From positions 1,326,880 to 1,390,879 of the forward strand of contig JH720307.1 in assembly GCA_000231825.2 (NCBI GenBank): 64,000 bases of DNA, given 5' to 3'. Below are positions 12,562 to 25,364 of the stretch, one piece after another. Both the position numbers and the translations under genes were made by a program. This DNA comes from Tetrahymena elliotti 4EA (lineage: Eukaryota; Ciliophora; Oligohymenophorea; Hymenostomatida; Tetrahymenidae). Position 1 is the stretch's first letter; every line of letters begins with the position of its first letter. Below the pieces are notes generated by a model. It did not search any database and was not told where the DNA came from. It saw only the letters and a list, made by a program, of their open reading frames with translations.

Positions 12562-14108
12562 TCACTAGGCATCCATCGATATTTACTGCTCAAAGCTTAA
12601 TTATCCTTATCCTCTTAAGTCTTTTACTTCATCACTAGATAGCTGTTTTATTTTCTTGCCCTCTTCCCACATACCATACTTCTTTTCTCCATCTCTAAAT
12701 ATTTCTACTCCTAAGCCATGTTATTTTCCAAATTTCCAGTTTCCTACATACTTTCTTCCATCTTACCACTCAAAAGTACCTTGTCCATGTTTTTTATCAT
12801 TTTCATAATTTCCTTCATATTTTTATTGATTTGGTAGCTTTATTTTTCCATATCCATGCATTTTATTTTGCTTCCATTCTCCATCATATACTCTACCATC
12901 AGGCCATCTATAGATTCCTTTTCCTTCTATATTGTTATCCCTAAAATCTCCTTCATACTCAGAATTATCAGAAAATTTTAAGAATCCTTTGCCTTCTTTT
13001 TGTCCATTAATATAATCTCCTTCATAACGGGCACCATCTGTCCAGATTTCAACACCCTTACCATGCTGTTTTTAATTAAAAAATGTTAATAAATTAATAC
13101 TAATAATAAATTGAAGTGAAGAGTAAATTTTGGTTATTTACTATTTAGTGGGTGAAAGTAATTAATTATTTTTGTATCTACAAAGCAAGAATAAGAGATT
13201 TTTTAATTAGGAATAAGAAAGGTTATTAAGCTAAAATGAAAATTATAGTAAATAAAAAAGTGTAAAATAATGAAGTAAAATTAATGTAGATTAAAAAATT
13301 TGTTCACAAATTCATTATCAATTTGTTTGTTTGAACTCAATTTTTGTTAATACTTTTTTTTTCAAGCATTAATTAAGAAATAATAATTAAAGCAAATAAA
13401 TAATTAATTAAATAAAAAGCTAAACCAACTGATAATGATAAAAGTTTTAAAGAAAAAAAAGTAATAAAATTAAAAATATAATTATAATAATAAAGTAAGT
13501 AAGTAGTAATACCTATTTATCATCTTTCCATTCGCCAACATATTTAGCTCCATTTTCATGGAAATATGTTCCTTTTCCATTTGCTTTATCGTTAACCCAT
13601 TAACCTTCATAAATGTCTCCATCAGCATGAGTTAGTTTACCAAATCCATTACTTTTATCTTCTTTCCATTCACCTTCATAGACAGAACCGTTAGGCCACT
13701 TTTGAACACCTTTTCCATCTCTCATTCCAATAAGCCATTCTCCTTCATAGGCTATGTTTCCTTCTAGATAAATGACTCCTAGCTTCTTGCGAGTTTGAGT
13801 ATTCTTCTTGCTATTGGGTAGCGATTCGTCTGCTTCGTTCATGTTTTTCTCTGAAGCAGCTGGTTACGTTGTTGCATCCTGTTCCTGGCAATCATTTGGC
13901 TCATAATCTTAATTTTTTTTTTTTTAGATATTTAACTAGGTTCTTTTTTTTCGACTACTTCTTGCTACTACTCAATATACTTTTCAGTTTATTGAGATAC
14001 CCTACTTGAATTAGTCTTTTCAAATACTTATTCGCCATTTGGATTATTTGTTAGTTTTATTTCATTATCTTTTGAGTTTGCACAGCAAGTTTATCCGCAG
14101 TTTCCCAT
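12562..14108 (-). CDS. MORN-repeat protein with apparent one-base frameshift in an A13 run
   Basis: Exons in transcript order 14108-13513 and 13065-12562. About nine MORN repeats are visible (AYEGEW, VYEGEWKEDKSNGFGK, IYEGQW, KYVGEW, RYEGDY, EYEGDF, VYDGEW, KYEGNY, KYVGNW), each with the YEG(E/D)W core and trailing GxG. MORN repeats bind membranes or scaffold cytoskeletal and basal-body assemblies. From ATG 14108 the protein starts MGNCGQTCC, a good N-myristoylation/palmitoylation signal, and runs 61 codons to a 13-A tract (13913-13925 on +). The repeat frame resumes only if one base is added there; otherwise translation ends early. Exon 1 is 596 nt, exon 2 is 504 nt, so exactly one base is missing. 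With the correction the product is 366 aa. Without it, translation could begin at ATG 13842 (MNEADES, 277 aa). Sequencing error in the homopolymer is the simplest explanation. Confidence 0.85.
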
Positions 14109-15160
14109 CTAATTTTTTATTAAACTCTCTGTAAATACTTTAAATATGAGGCGCCTCTCTTCAAGTGATATGATTTAACAAAACCTAAGACTTCTTTGGA
14201 TAAGTAACTACTTCTATTATTACCTGTTAGCTTGAGTTTTTATTTTTTTTAGATTTTTCTTAAGAAAATTAATTATTGTTTTAGTAAGTTAGTAAGAAGG
14301 CTTTTTTATCAATCAATCAATGAATTATACTTTATCTAGCTTTTTCTTATTGATAATCTCCACTGTTTAATTTATTTATTATAAATATTTTATGAAATAA
14401 ACAAATTTAATTATTATTTATTACCAGTTTGGATTAATATTAATTAATTATTTTTTAGTTTTTCCAGCAATTTTTCTTTTTATTAATTCATAAATCATCC
14501 AAATATTAAATTTTATGCATTTCTAATAAGCTTAATTATACTATCTATTTATTCTTTCACAAAATTTATCTTACTCATTTATGCATTGCTTAATATTTCC
14601 CTTGTTATTGAAAGCTGAGTAGTACAAAACTTTCATTTAATTTTTTTTATTAAAAGAAAAAAGTTTCTTCACATAAAATCACCACATCAATCAAATTAAT
14701 TTCTTTTCAGTAAAAATTTATTTTTTATAAAATAAACAGTATAAATTATCTCATTTCTTGTCCATAAACAAGTGATATCTAACAAAGTAGCTTTTGAAAG
14801 TCAGTCTCAATTAATCTGGCTCTAAAAAATAAAAAGCAGAAAAAAGAAAATGAGAAAAAATTCTAGATTATTAAAATAAAAGAGATTATTCTTATTATCA
14901 GGATTTCCAAATGAAATTTCAAAAGTATTTTTTGCTGCAAAATTCCCCAAAAACAAATAAACTAATAAATAAATATTATTTAAATTTAATTTCAAATGTA
15001 AATAAATTTTAAACCTAATATTAAAGAGTGATTTTAAGAAACAATAAAATACGGTTGAAAGTTATTTTATGAATTATAAATAAACACAATAATGGTTTAA
15101 TTTTTTTATGGAGAATTTTTACATTTTAATAAATGTAAAAAAATTGAAAGTGAAATAAAT
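14109..15160. other. Intergenic with a small coding-like island
   Basis: 5' flank of the MORN gene and 3' flank of the Asn/Gln-rich gene. Around 14750-14825 the base composition becomes coding-like, with open, protein-like translations on both strands but no start, stop and splice set that makes a gene. See findings. Confidence 0.35.
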
Positions 15161-17040
15161 TCAAAGCTCATTAAAAGATTTAACTAAAATATTTCTTTGA
15201 AGGAAGTTATATTAGTTTCCATTTCGATTTTTATTCTCACTATTCTCAAGAAGGATATCATCATGTATGTATTAGTTACTAATTACTGAATTGTCTTATG
15301 TATTAAAAGCTATTTGCTCTTCTTAGCTAGCAATTTTCTTACCAAAAAAAGAATCCACAAGAATTTTATTGATCGACACTTTTTCATCCTTGCTCTCTGA
15401 TTGTTCTGTTAAGCTTCTAATCCTACCTTCTTTAAATTCTTATCCAAATCTTACTTTACTACTCTTTCTACTATTTGAATTTTTAAGTTTTGCACTTCCA
15501 GGCTTGACATATATTGGAGTAACTTATCCATTATACACATTTTAAACATTTTCAAAGTTCTAATAACTCTAAATGCAATGATCATACATCAATTTTATTT
15601 TTTATTAATTATTTTCTTTGCTAACTAAAACAAGACTATCATCGTTTTAATCATTTGTAGCATTTGATAAGGTTTAATTAGGGAATTAAATTGAAAAAAA
15701 GTTATCAATAGTTTATTCATCATAGCTTTTGATTTATTAGGAATTTTCATTTTATTTTGGTTGACTTTCTTATTTTTTCAAAGCATATTTATTCCCTTTT
15801 ATTTAATTTTACACCTAAGCTTTTATCTTGGACTCTCTAGCTGATAGATCTGAAGCAGGAATGCTTCTGTATGATTATTCACAATCATCTATTTTAAAAT
15901 CAAGAGATTTCTTAGAAAAAGCTAGTTTTTATGGTGGAATCCTGATTAAATCTATTTAGGTAATTTATTTATAACTATTTGTTAACTTATCAATTAGTTA
16001 ATTTGAATTCTTTTATATAAAGCTATTTTTATTTATCTCTACACTTTAATTATTTTCATTTCTTTTTTGCTTAAAAACTACAGGTGGTCTTTTGTGTTTT
16101 TAATAAATCTACTAAACAAATTTAATAGGTTTATCACTACTATTATTTCTTCTATAAATTTGTGACCCAAAACCCTCTACATAGCTATCATTACAAAAGT
16201 TATTTACCTTACTTTCTAAATTATATTGGTTTTCACTTTTTAAAAAGCTACTCTTTATTCTTTCTCTATTTAAATTTTCATTATCAATATTTGATAAATC
16301 TCTTTGATAACTTTAAATATTTTTTTCACCTAAATTTTTTTACACTTTTTTTAATCCCTACCAAAAAAAAAGAATATTAATAAATAATAGAATCAATTTA
16401 AAAAATAAAAAAATTCAAAAATCTGTAATATATATGTAATTAATTTTATCATTTTTAACTGAAAAGAATAAATAAAGTAAGAATTAATAATTTTACATAC
16501 TCGCTCACCAAATTCTGTATTACATCTTCTCTCATAAGAAGAAGACTTTAAATCAACAGACTAATTATTTTGCTAATGTCTTTTACCCTATTTTGATTTT
16601 TCTTAATTCACTTCTTTGTTTTTATTCTACTCTATCAATAGCATACCTTAAGGAGCTTTTCTGTGAAAATTTTTATCATAATATTAGTTTTAATTGGAAA
16701 AATTTCCAATTATTTTAGTTTCCTTTACTTAGAAATCATATTATTCATTTTAATTATTCTACAAACTGCTATTAAATTAAGTAAGTTTCTTTTAGCACAT
16801 TTGTTTTTGTAAGTTTCCTCGGCTAAAAGCTTTATTTGATCCATTTTATTATTATTATAGGACAAGTTTTCCTTCCTTGTTTTAAAATGTTTCCTCTGTT
16901 TTAAGTTACAAATTATTTTCTTTTTCTTTGCTTTACATCATGGCTTTTTTAGTATTCTATATTGTCTTATATCTTTCATAGTACTGCTATTTTAAGTAAT
17001 TAGATCTCGAATTCAATTAAATATTAAGCTCTATATCCAT
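15161..17040 (-). CDS. Asn/Gln-rich basic protein, unrecognised
   Basis: Two exons in transcript order, 17040-16501 and 16357-15161, phase-0 intron of 143 nt (16500-16358); 578 aa. The start MDIELNIQLNSRSNYLKQQ is the first ATG of the open region. The whole protein is rich in Asn, Gln, Lys and Ser, with short sequence islands such as EQNKNKEVNQEKSKQGKRH, RRNNSSDKPIKFVQQIY and VRFGQEFKEGRIRSLTEQ. No domain, signal peptide or membrane span is visible; it looks intrinsically disordered. The reading frame is uninterrupted for 1,197 nt in exon 2 under the ciliate code, which in such A+T-rich DNA supports real coding. Function unknown. Confidence 0.75.
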
Positions 17041-18224
17041 GTTTTAGTTTTATTATTCTCTCTAAAAATTATATTTTAAATCTTTTTCATATGAACAACT
17101 CTGTGACTAGAATAGATTCTACTATTCGTATCTCTATTTATTGTATAAGTCTAAAGTTTATTATATTTTGAATGGGTTTCTATTATCAATTGAGCTATTC
17201 AATTTAGGTTAATTTGGATGCTAATATAAATTGTACATGTTTAGTAATGACTAAAAATTGTTAATTAATTAAATAGTTTATTAAAAGTATTATCAAATTA
17301 TTATCACTAAATAATATGTGTAAACAATAAAACCTCAATTATATAAAATATTGTATTTATTTATCAAAGAAGATTAAGAAAAATTATTTCTATATATTTA
17401 ATTTTGATCGATTACAGACGATTCCCACAACATAACATCATTTGAATCCATATTTTATTTTTACATCAACATTTAAATCGTATCTTCATATCAAGCATCT
17501 TTTTTAATTTACAATTTTAAAAAGATATGTATAAACTCTTTCATAATTTGAATTACTTAGTTTAATTTTATTTTATTTAATTATTTAGTTAATTTTTGGA
17601 GAATCATGATAATAAATTTTTATCTTTATTATATTTTTTTAAAGAATTCATAATAAAAATGATTTTTTTGTCATTTCAATAAATTTTGAATATTTAAAAC
17701 AAATTTAAAATATATTAATTAATTAGAGTTAGACGAATTTCAAATTTGAAAATAAAAGAGAATAACAATTAATAAATATAAAAAATATTAAGTACTTTTA
17801 TTATTAATTTTAGTAGAATTAATAACATAAACTTAATTCAAAAATTAAGACTAAATATTATTATATTGATTTTGCAAAATATAAAATAAATTAAGAAAAA
17901 AAATCTGATAAAATAATTAATTTTTGATTCAATTATATCTGGAAAAAAGCTCATCCATCGATCATTTAATACAAAAGCAATTAAAAAAATATAAAAATAA
18001 TTTTTGTTTTTAAATTGTTTTGAGTTTATCTAAAAAATGTTTATAAAATTAATATTTTCATAAAAAAGCAAATTTATTCAGTTAGTTACCAACATGAATA
18101 TTAGTATCAGTAAATTTTTAGCTGATTTTAATAGATAAAGAGTTATTCAATTATAGTCGTTGAATTTTAAAAAATCTTTGATTAAAAATTAAAAGAATTA
18201 AGGAATATTCATTTCATAAATTAA
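17041..18224. other. Intergenic, divergent promoter region
   Basis: A+T-rich DNA between divergent genes. A short open frame from ATG 18094 (about 40 codons, ends before 18230) lies just upstream of the CEP57-like start and may be an upstream ORF in its leader. Nothing else recognised. Confidence 0.4.
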
Positions 18225-20583
18225 ATGAAAAATCCTAGGAGTTCTTTGGACATTAAAAACTATGAAGACTATTCTTAGAAAAACATAAGAAATCAATCTA
18301 GAAGTAATAGTCCAGTATTCCATTTATAAGATTTATAATAGACAGATTAATCCAAGGCAAGACAAGAAAGTCCTCTTGATAAAAGATTTACTCTACGCAA
18401 CAGTAATAATAAATATTATAATGAATAGAGTGGTAATAGTAGTAACATCTACAATAGTGGTACAAAAACTAAAAAAGTTGGAACCAACACTGAAAATATT
18501 CCTCCTAATTCTTCTTATATTTAAATTTTGAACAATAGTAATAATAACCTGAGTCCACTATAGTCTAATTTAGCTGAATAATCTATGATATCTATGAAAG
18601 GAGGGAGTGTAAATGGGATAGCAGATAAGGATGCTACTTCAAGTAAAGCTTATATTTCTGCAATGAAAGCTCTTCAAGAAAAAGTAAAACAGCTTGAGAA
18701 GAAATGTTAGGATAGTTAATCTTTGCACACAAGTGAGTTAGATTCTCTTAGGTAGGAAAAATTACAAATCTTACAATAATCAAGTTCAAAGGCTATGGAA
18801 CTTGAAGATAGAATTAAGCTGCTAGATCAATAAATGAATTAAATAAAAGAAGACTCTGACAAATAAATAAGAGTTTTTTAGCAGTTGGAGAGCAATTTAA
18901 AAGAAAAGTTAAAGGAAACAGAAAGAGAAAATAAAGATATTAAAGAGAAAGAGTATTTATTACATAATGAGATAAAATTAAGAGACCAAGAAATCGAAGA
19001 GTTAAGAAGCTAACTGTAAATGCAAGGAGAATCAAAGTTATTTGAAAAATAGTAACTAAAATAAAAAATAACTGAATTAAATTCTGTTGTGAAGGATTTA
19101 GAAACTGAAAAAGAAGGGTTCAAAAAAAAGATTGACTTTTTAGAAAGGTAATTTGTTTAATATGAAAAAGATCTTGTCTTAGCAAGAAATGACTCTGCAA
19201 AAGATCACTATATTAAGTAGTTGTAGGATTAATTATTTTAACAAGCAGATTATCATGAAAGAGAAAGGATAGAAATATAGCTACAGCATACAAATATTAT
19301 TGATCAGCTTGAAAAAGATCTTATCTATAACTAGGATAGAATAACTGTCTTAATTAAAGAAAATGACAGGCTTTATTTTGATTTGAAGCTTTGTTAAGAT
19401 CAGTTGGAGGTTTTGAATTAAGATAAAAATTAACAGATTATGGAAATTTAAAAATTGCTTTCTGAAATTCACTCTTATCAAGAAAAAGGTAGGTAATAAG
19501 AAAATGAATAAAAGGCGTTGCAAGAACTAGCTGAATAGTCAAGGAAGTTTAATCAGTAGCTTCTACAAAGTTTGCAAAATTAGAGTTAATACTAACCTTA
19601 ACTCAGATTATCAGATTTATAATCTTCTTAAGGAAACACAATCAGATAAAACAAGATATCCTCAACTTATGAAGAGCAATTTCCAGAAGAGTATTGGAAA
19701 AATAGTAACTCAAATACTCCATTAAAAGGTAGTATCATTTATAAAAATTTAAGTTAGACAGAACCTTATTATAATAATAATATTGTCCATAGCAGTTAAT
19801 AGAATATGCTGCAAGATTAGTTACTTTCTCAATCACTTTCTGCTAATAGGCTTTCAAATTCACAGAGAGTTCTTTCCAGGAGTGCTTCTCATAGAAGATA
19901 ACCTAATATAAGTAGTGCTGAAAATATAAATAGAAATAAAATTTTAGAAGAAGAAGATTCTTATCCAACTACTATTATTAATAATACAGCAGGTAAATTT
20001 TAAAGACCTGAGAAAAGTCCTTTAAGAAATTAAACTATTAGATTTAAAGAATAAGAGTATTAATAATAGAAAGATAATGTTTTAGAGGTGATATAATAAT
20101 AGCAGTAATAGTTCAGAGATTAGCCATTTACTAAGTCAATATCCAGAAATCGTAGTATTGATTCAACAATAAGACATAGTAAAGGTAATTATTAGGACTT
20201 TGTAAATGGATATTCTGACTAAAATGTTTATGAGGAGCATTACAAGAAAATTGTAAAAGAAAAAGAAAAAGAAAAATAATAAATATTGGAAGAGTTAGAT
20301 GATCAAATATAATAAATCCTATAATATGAAAAAGAAATTATGTAATTAAATGCAGAAAAAGAAGACCTAGAATAAGAAATAGCAGTAATTTTTTATTTAA
20401 AACAAATTCTAATTAATTTAATTTTATTTTAAAAAGGAATTTAATGGAGAGAAAATCTATATTGATATGCTAAAATTAAGACTAGAAAATGTTAAAGAAA
20501 AAATAAAGAGGAAATCTGACACCATATCATATTTAAAAAGAAAAGAATAGGAGCTCAATAAGTAAATAAAAGAAATCAGATGA
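18225..20583 (+). CDS. Coiled-coil protein, CEP57-like
   Basis: Two exons, 18225-20384 and 20437-20583 (768 aa), phase-0 52-nt intron. After a disordered Ser/Asn-rich N-terminus, residues 140-154 read SKAYISAMKALQEKV and continue KQLEKKC. This resembles the opening of the CEP57 centrosome-localisation coiled coil (SKAIFSALKNLQDKI in vertebrates, from memory). Heptads continue to about residue 430 (KEKLKETERENKDIKEKE, ELRSQLQMQGESKLFEK). A Ser-rich middle follows, and a final Lys/Glu coiled coil (YKKIVKEKEKEKQQILEEL, KEKIKRKSDTISYLK) could match the CEP57 microtubule-binding region. CEP57 proteins organise centrosome or basal-body material. Assignment rests mainly on the short N-terminal match, so a generic basal-body coiled-coil protein remains possible. 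Confidence 0.6.
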
Positions 20584-21152
20584 TGAAGGATTCGCTTACA
20601 AGGAATTAATTAAAAAGAAAATATCAACCAAAATCAAATAATTTAAACTTTCTAAAAAAATTGAATTTTATGTTAATCTTTATTATCAAAAAAAAATTTG
20701 ATTATTATTAAATGATATCTTTTTTTCTTCATTTTTAGAATCTCTTTACTCTTTTTTGAGAAGAGATAAAAAGTAAATTTATTGCAATTTGATATAAAAA
20801 ATATAATTCATTCAATACTCATATCAACTCCTTATTTTTAATAAATTTCTTCTTTTGAAAAATTAATAAAAAAATTTTGAAAAATGATAATTTTAAATAT
20901 GACACACAAGTTAAACTCTTGTTTAAGCAGTTGAAAATATTAATTTTTCAAAAATTTATCCTTAAAGTCGAGTACTCCTTCAGATGATAGTTAATTTTTA
21001 ATTAAATAAATAAAGATTAATTATTTTAATTTGAATTTAATATGGTGGATTAAATATTTGATACAGATAGAATATCATGAAGACATTCTTTTAAATAATT
21101 TTGTTTTGAAAAGGTAGTTCCTATATATTTTAGGTTTTCATGTTTTTGCTAA
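20584..21152. other. Intergenic, between convergent genes
   Basis: A+T-rich 3' flanks. Nothing recognised. Confidence 0.4.
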
Positions 21153-21815
21153 TCAGTATTTAATTCTTAATCTATATACAATCATTCTCACAAATTTTAT
21201 GATGTACTTAAAGATTTTTGGAGATTCAGGTTTTTCAAAATTTTCAGCAAAGAATGCGTCTATTTGAGAGATAACTTTTATAAGGTTTTCATTAAAGTAG
21301 TACTTGACTCTTAGAAAATTACTATAAAATACTACTATAATCAGCTATCTTATATCTATTACTACAAATATCATTTCGACTATTAAAAGCAATATTTCAA
21401 CATAGTTTTTTATCAGGATTATCTGTTATCTATTTAAGCGAATATAATCAGTTGTTTTTTTGAACATTTTGTATGGAGCTTTTTAGCATAAGTATATATA
21501 ATCAGCTATTCCCACTAAAAAATGAATAAAGAAAATAGAGTAATAAATAATCCCTTTTTATCCAAATAAATAATATGGTATAGTGAATATGATATCTTAA
21601 AAGTATTCGTTGTAAAACAGTGAAGCCAAAAACTTAGATGTAAATGTTGGCTTCAGTTGTCTAATAATGATTAAGACACAAATTAAAATAGCTAGCAAGT
21701 CTGCATAGATATCTCTATAAATATAAGAAATGAAAGGAAAAAATACTTTCAGAGCATTCTCTAGTGTATAGACAATAGTTTTGATTGTTAGAGGATCATC
21801 ATAAATACTTCTCAT
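21153..21815 (-). CDS. TMEM33: TMEM33/Pom33-type ER and nuclear-envelope membrane protein
   Basis: Single exon, 220 aa, starting MRSIYDDPLTIKTIVYT. Hydrophobic stretches lie around residues 20-55 (ISYIYRDIYADLLAILICVL), 75-110 (IYYSIFFIHFLVGIADYIYL) and 135-165 (YVEILLLIVEMIFVVIDIRQ). The C-terminal third (VVFYSNFLRVKYYFNEN, then DAFFAENFEKPESPKIFKYI) lines up with the TMEM33/Krueppel-homolog-2 family segment YYRFLTLRYSSRRNPY...FVRRLC. Family members sit in the ER and nuclear envelope and in yeast (Pom33) aid nuclear pore distribution. Length is close to the family norm of about 245. The protein is intronless and lies 332 nt from the divergent transporter gene. Similarity is moderate and was judged by eye. 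Confidence 0.68.
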
Positions 21816-22147
21816 TCAAATAAAGAACTTATTTAAAAATGGTTTATTCTACTTACTCTTAGTTTTTTGAAAATTGATTTATAATATGTAAACGTATCTT
21901 TATCTTATTTAAGTATTTTACTCTTTATTTTAATTAATTGTTTTTACATTAATAAAATTAATGGATTTATAATATGCAAATTATAAATAATGTTCACATT
22001 TTATTCAAAAAAATCAAGTTAATTATTGATTAATAGTTTCATTCAATAAGAAATAATCAAAATACAAACAAATTCACTGTATTTATTTTTTTTATTAAAT
22101 TTGTATTTATTTTTACAAAAGGGGACTATTAAACAAATCAATAATAT
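21816..22147. other. Intergenic, divergent promoter region
   Basis: Short A+T-rich spacer holding promoters of the TMEM33-like and MFS genes. No motif recognised. Confidence 0.4.
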
Positions 22148-24188
22148 ATGGATCTTCCTAATGAAAATGATTAGCCATAAGTAAAGCCAATCAACTTGAA
22201 GACTGACTAATCACATGAATAATAGAGCCATTAAGATGATAATGAAAGTCATGAAATAATAACTTTTGATGAAGTCTTAACAAAAATAGGATAAGGATAC
22301 TATTAAATTGTAATTTATATTGTTATGGCTCTAATAGGTATGACTGAAGGTGCCTAGATTACTATATTTACATTAACTATCCCTATCCTCAAGCATTAGT
22401 GGGATGTTGAAGATTATTAAAATAGCTTACAAGCAAGTTTAGTATTTATGGGTTTTCTAATAGGAGCAATGATTAGCGGTTAAGTAGCTGATAGATATGG
22501 AAGATAAAAACCATTTTTAGTATCTTCATGCTTAACATTTGCAGTGACTTATCTTACTGCTCTTTCAACTAATATATATTAAATGGTCATTCTAAGATTT
22601 TTAATGGGCACCTTAGGTAATAAATATTTTCCAATCTTTCTTTTAATTGATCCCCTTGATTTATAAGCCATTTAAAGTGATCATTTTTTATACAAATTTC
22701 AATGCGTTTTCTACTTTTTGTATTTTTGCAAAAAACGGACAGTTAATTATTAACTATTTTAATAAGAATTTATATTTGCTAATTCTAAATGGATTAATGG
22801 CTTAAATAATCCTATTTTAAATAATACTCTCCTATAAAAATTAAAAATGATTTTTTGGCTGTTTTTCAAGAGAATTAATTTTATTGTTCTTATTAAAATA
22901 TTTTTAAAAATTATATTTTTTTAATTAATTAGTTGGGTTTTTTGGTCCTTTAGGTATGACACTGTTAGCAGAAATAACTCCATAATAGTAAAGAGGAAGA
23001 TATATGAGTTTAGTAACAATAAGTGTAAGTATAGGCCAATTAGTTGCACTGATTAGTGGGTATTTCATTTTAGAAAATCTTTAGGAGGGTAATTGGAGAT
23101 TGCTTATTGTAGTTACAGTTATTCCAGGAACTATTTCTTGGTTTATTGTAGTATTTTGGTTAGATGAATCAGCACGTTTCTTACTGTGCTCAGGAGAGTA
23201 TGAAAAAAGCTTTAAAATATTAGAAAGAATGAACAATGTAAATGGTAAAGTTAGTTTTTAAGAACTTGATCATAGAATGAAATAAGGATTAACAAATTGG
23301 TCAAAAAAATTTAATGAAAAGTTTGATGAAAATGATAAAGCAAGTATTTCTGGTTTATTTAAGGGAGATTTGAAAATTATAACACCTATCATATGGCTTT
23401 ATATGTTTTGTTTAAGTTTTGTTTATTTTGGAATATTGATATTGCTCCCATCTTTACTTGATAAGATAAATAATATTGAATCTGATTCGTCTAGTAAATC
23501 TTCAGATGCACTTGGAGAATCAGAGGATATGGCTAAATTAATTATGACTACAACAATAGAAATGATTTCCGGTATTTTAGCTTCAATTATGATAGAAATT
23601 AAAGGATTTGGAAGAAAAAATTCAATGATAAACTTTTTCTTGATTCAAGGAATTACTTTATTTATGGTCTATTATGATGATTTAGGAAGATTTATATTTT
23701 GGACAACGCTTACTAAATTTTACTAGATGATGAACTATGCCTTTTCATATTAGTATATAACAGAAGTTTATTCTACTAAAGTAAGAACTACAGGTATAGG
23801 TATGGCTAATTCTGTAGGTCGAACTGGAGGTATTTTCATGCCATGGATCTGTGCAAAACTTTAAGAATATGATATACTTTTACCTTTCTTGCTGTTTTCC
23901 CTTCTTTCTTTGGGTATGTCAGCTCTGCTTACGCTTTTACCATATGATACTTTAGGAAGAGATATTGATTAAATAGAAGATGATAGTGGGAAGTAATAAA
24001 CTTAGAAATAAAAAGAAAAAGTAGAAAAATTAGCAAATTCTTTTATCAGTAATATATCTCATAAATCTAATACTCCAAAATCAAACTCAACTAATAAATT
24101 TTAAAATGTTGTACAAAGGTTATAGCACCAAATCCATTAATAACACGAACACTAAACATAAGAAGAATGCTAATAACTTTTATAATGA
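22148..24188 (+). CDS. Major facilitator superfamily transporter (SV2/sugar-porter type)
   Basis: Two exons, 22148-22616 and 22933-24188, phase-1 intron of 316 nt; 574 aa. The cytosolic N-terminus is acidic and Gln/His-rich. Membrane segments begin near residue 55 (IVIYIVMALIGMTEGAQITI). The MFS loop motif DRYGRQKP is at 115-122, followed by AEITPQQQRGRYMSL and a second conserved DESARFLL, equivalent to PESPRWLL of sugar and organic-ion porters. A central cytosolic loop of about 65 residues separates two six-helix halves. The second half contains GFGRKNSM and ends with a Gln/Ser-rich cytosolic tail. The DRYGR and ESARFLL pair points to the SV2/SVOP and organic cation branch. Substrate cannot be read from sequence. 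The long intron has no other recognisable content. Confidence 0.88.
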
Positions 24189-25364
24189 TTTTTATTTATT
24201 TAAATATATTTTAGCTATATAAAATCAAAACTTTTTATAAAGTCTCTTCTCATTATTCCTTTTAAAAAACTCATAAAAAATTCATTTATGTTTCCAAAAC
24301 TAATTATTTCACCAGAAGTTATATTCAAATTGTTCTTGTAAAAATATGAAATTTTCAAATCTATTTTACAAAACCTTAATTTGCTATTTTATTTTTTTTA
24401 TTTAATATGTAAGATACTAAAGTAATTCACAGATAAATTCTAATATCAATTCAAGAAATTACCTAAAACTAATATATTTTATTGTTAAAGTATTTTAGAA
24501 ATTTATTTTTAAAAATCATAAGAAGGAATTGATTTTCTATTAAATTAAGATATTATAAAAAAATGTAAGCAAAATTTAGTGAAATCAAAAGTAAAGGAAA
24601 TATAATTTAAAAAAAACTAAAATGTTAGGTATGTATCCTTCTCACTTAAAGTCAAAGCAAAAAATAATTTTATTTTCTCTGGTAATTGATAGCTGCTCTA
24701 TTCTTTTTTAATAGCAAATTAATAAATTGCTAAATAAAAGGAATATTTTTTGGTACATAATAAGAATAATAAAAAAACTAATTTGAATAGGTTTTGAAAT
24801 TGTGAGAAAAATAAAAAAATGCTCAATTAAATATTTAATTTTTTAGCAAAGAATCTAAATTTTTTTATAAAATGTTTATCTAAAATTTTGAAATAAAATA
24901 TCAGAATGATAATAAAAAATCGNNNNNNNNNNNNNNNNNNNNNNNNNNNNNNNNNNNNNNNNNNNNNNNNNNNNNNNNNNNNNNNNNNNNNNNNNNNNNN
25001 NNNNNNNNNNNNNNNNNNNNNNAAAAAACAATATCAATTTTAAAATTATAAAAATGATAAATGTGATTTAAAATTATTTTTATCAAAAGAGTAGCTTTTT
25101 TTTTGAAAAAGTTACTAAATATTTATTAATTTTCAACGAATAAATAAATAGTGCGTTTTTTTTTATATTTTAAAAAATTTATAAATTACTAAAAAAACTG
25201 TTTGTGATGGGTTTCTATAATTTAGAATTAAGAATTTACTTTGATGTAGAACATAATTTTTTTAATTAAAGTAACTATAAATAGCTATCTAAAATATTAC
25301 TCAAATAAGTAATTAATTAATTATTTTGGTAACCAAATTTTGACTTCAAACTAAAAATAAAACT
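24189..25364. other. Intergenic containing an assembly gap
   Basis: A+T-rich DNA flanking the 100-N gap. No gene recognised on either side of the gap; sequence inside the gap is unknown. Confidence 0.4.
24923..25022. other. Assembly gap (100 N)
   Basis: Exactly 100 undetermined bases, the conventional length for a scaffold gap of unknown size. It falls in intergenic DNA, so no gene model is broken by it. Confidence 0.98.

Noticed and set aside
13425..13440. Sequence resembling the Tetrahymena chromosome-breakage core (AAACCAAC)
   Set aside because: Only the first half matches; the rest of the 15-bp element is absent and it lies inside an intron of the MORN gene.
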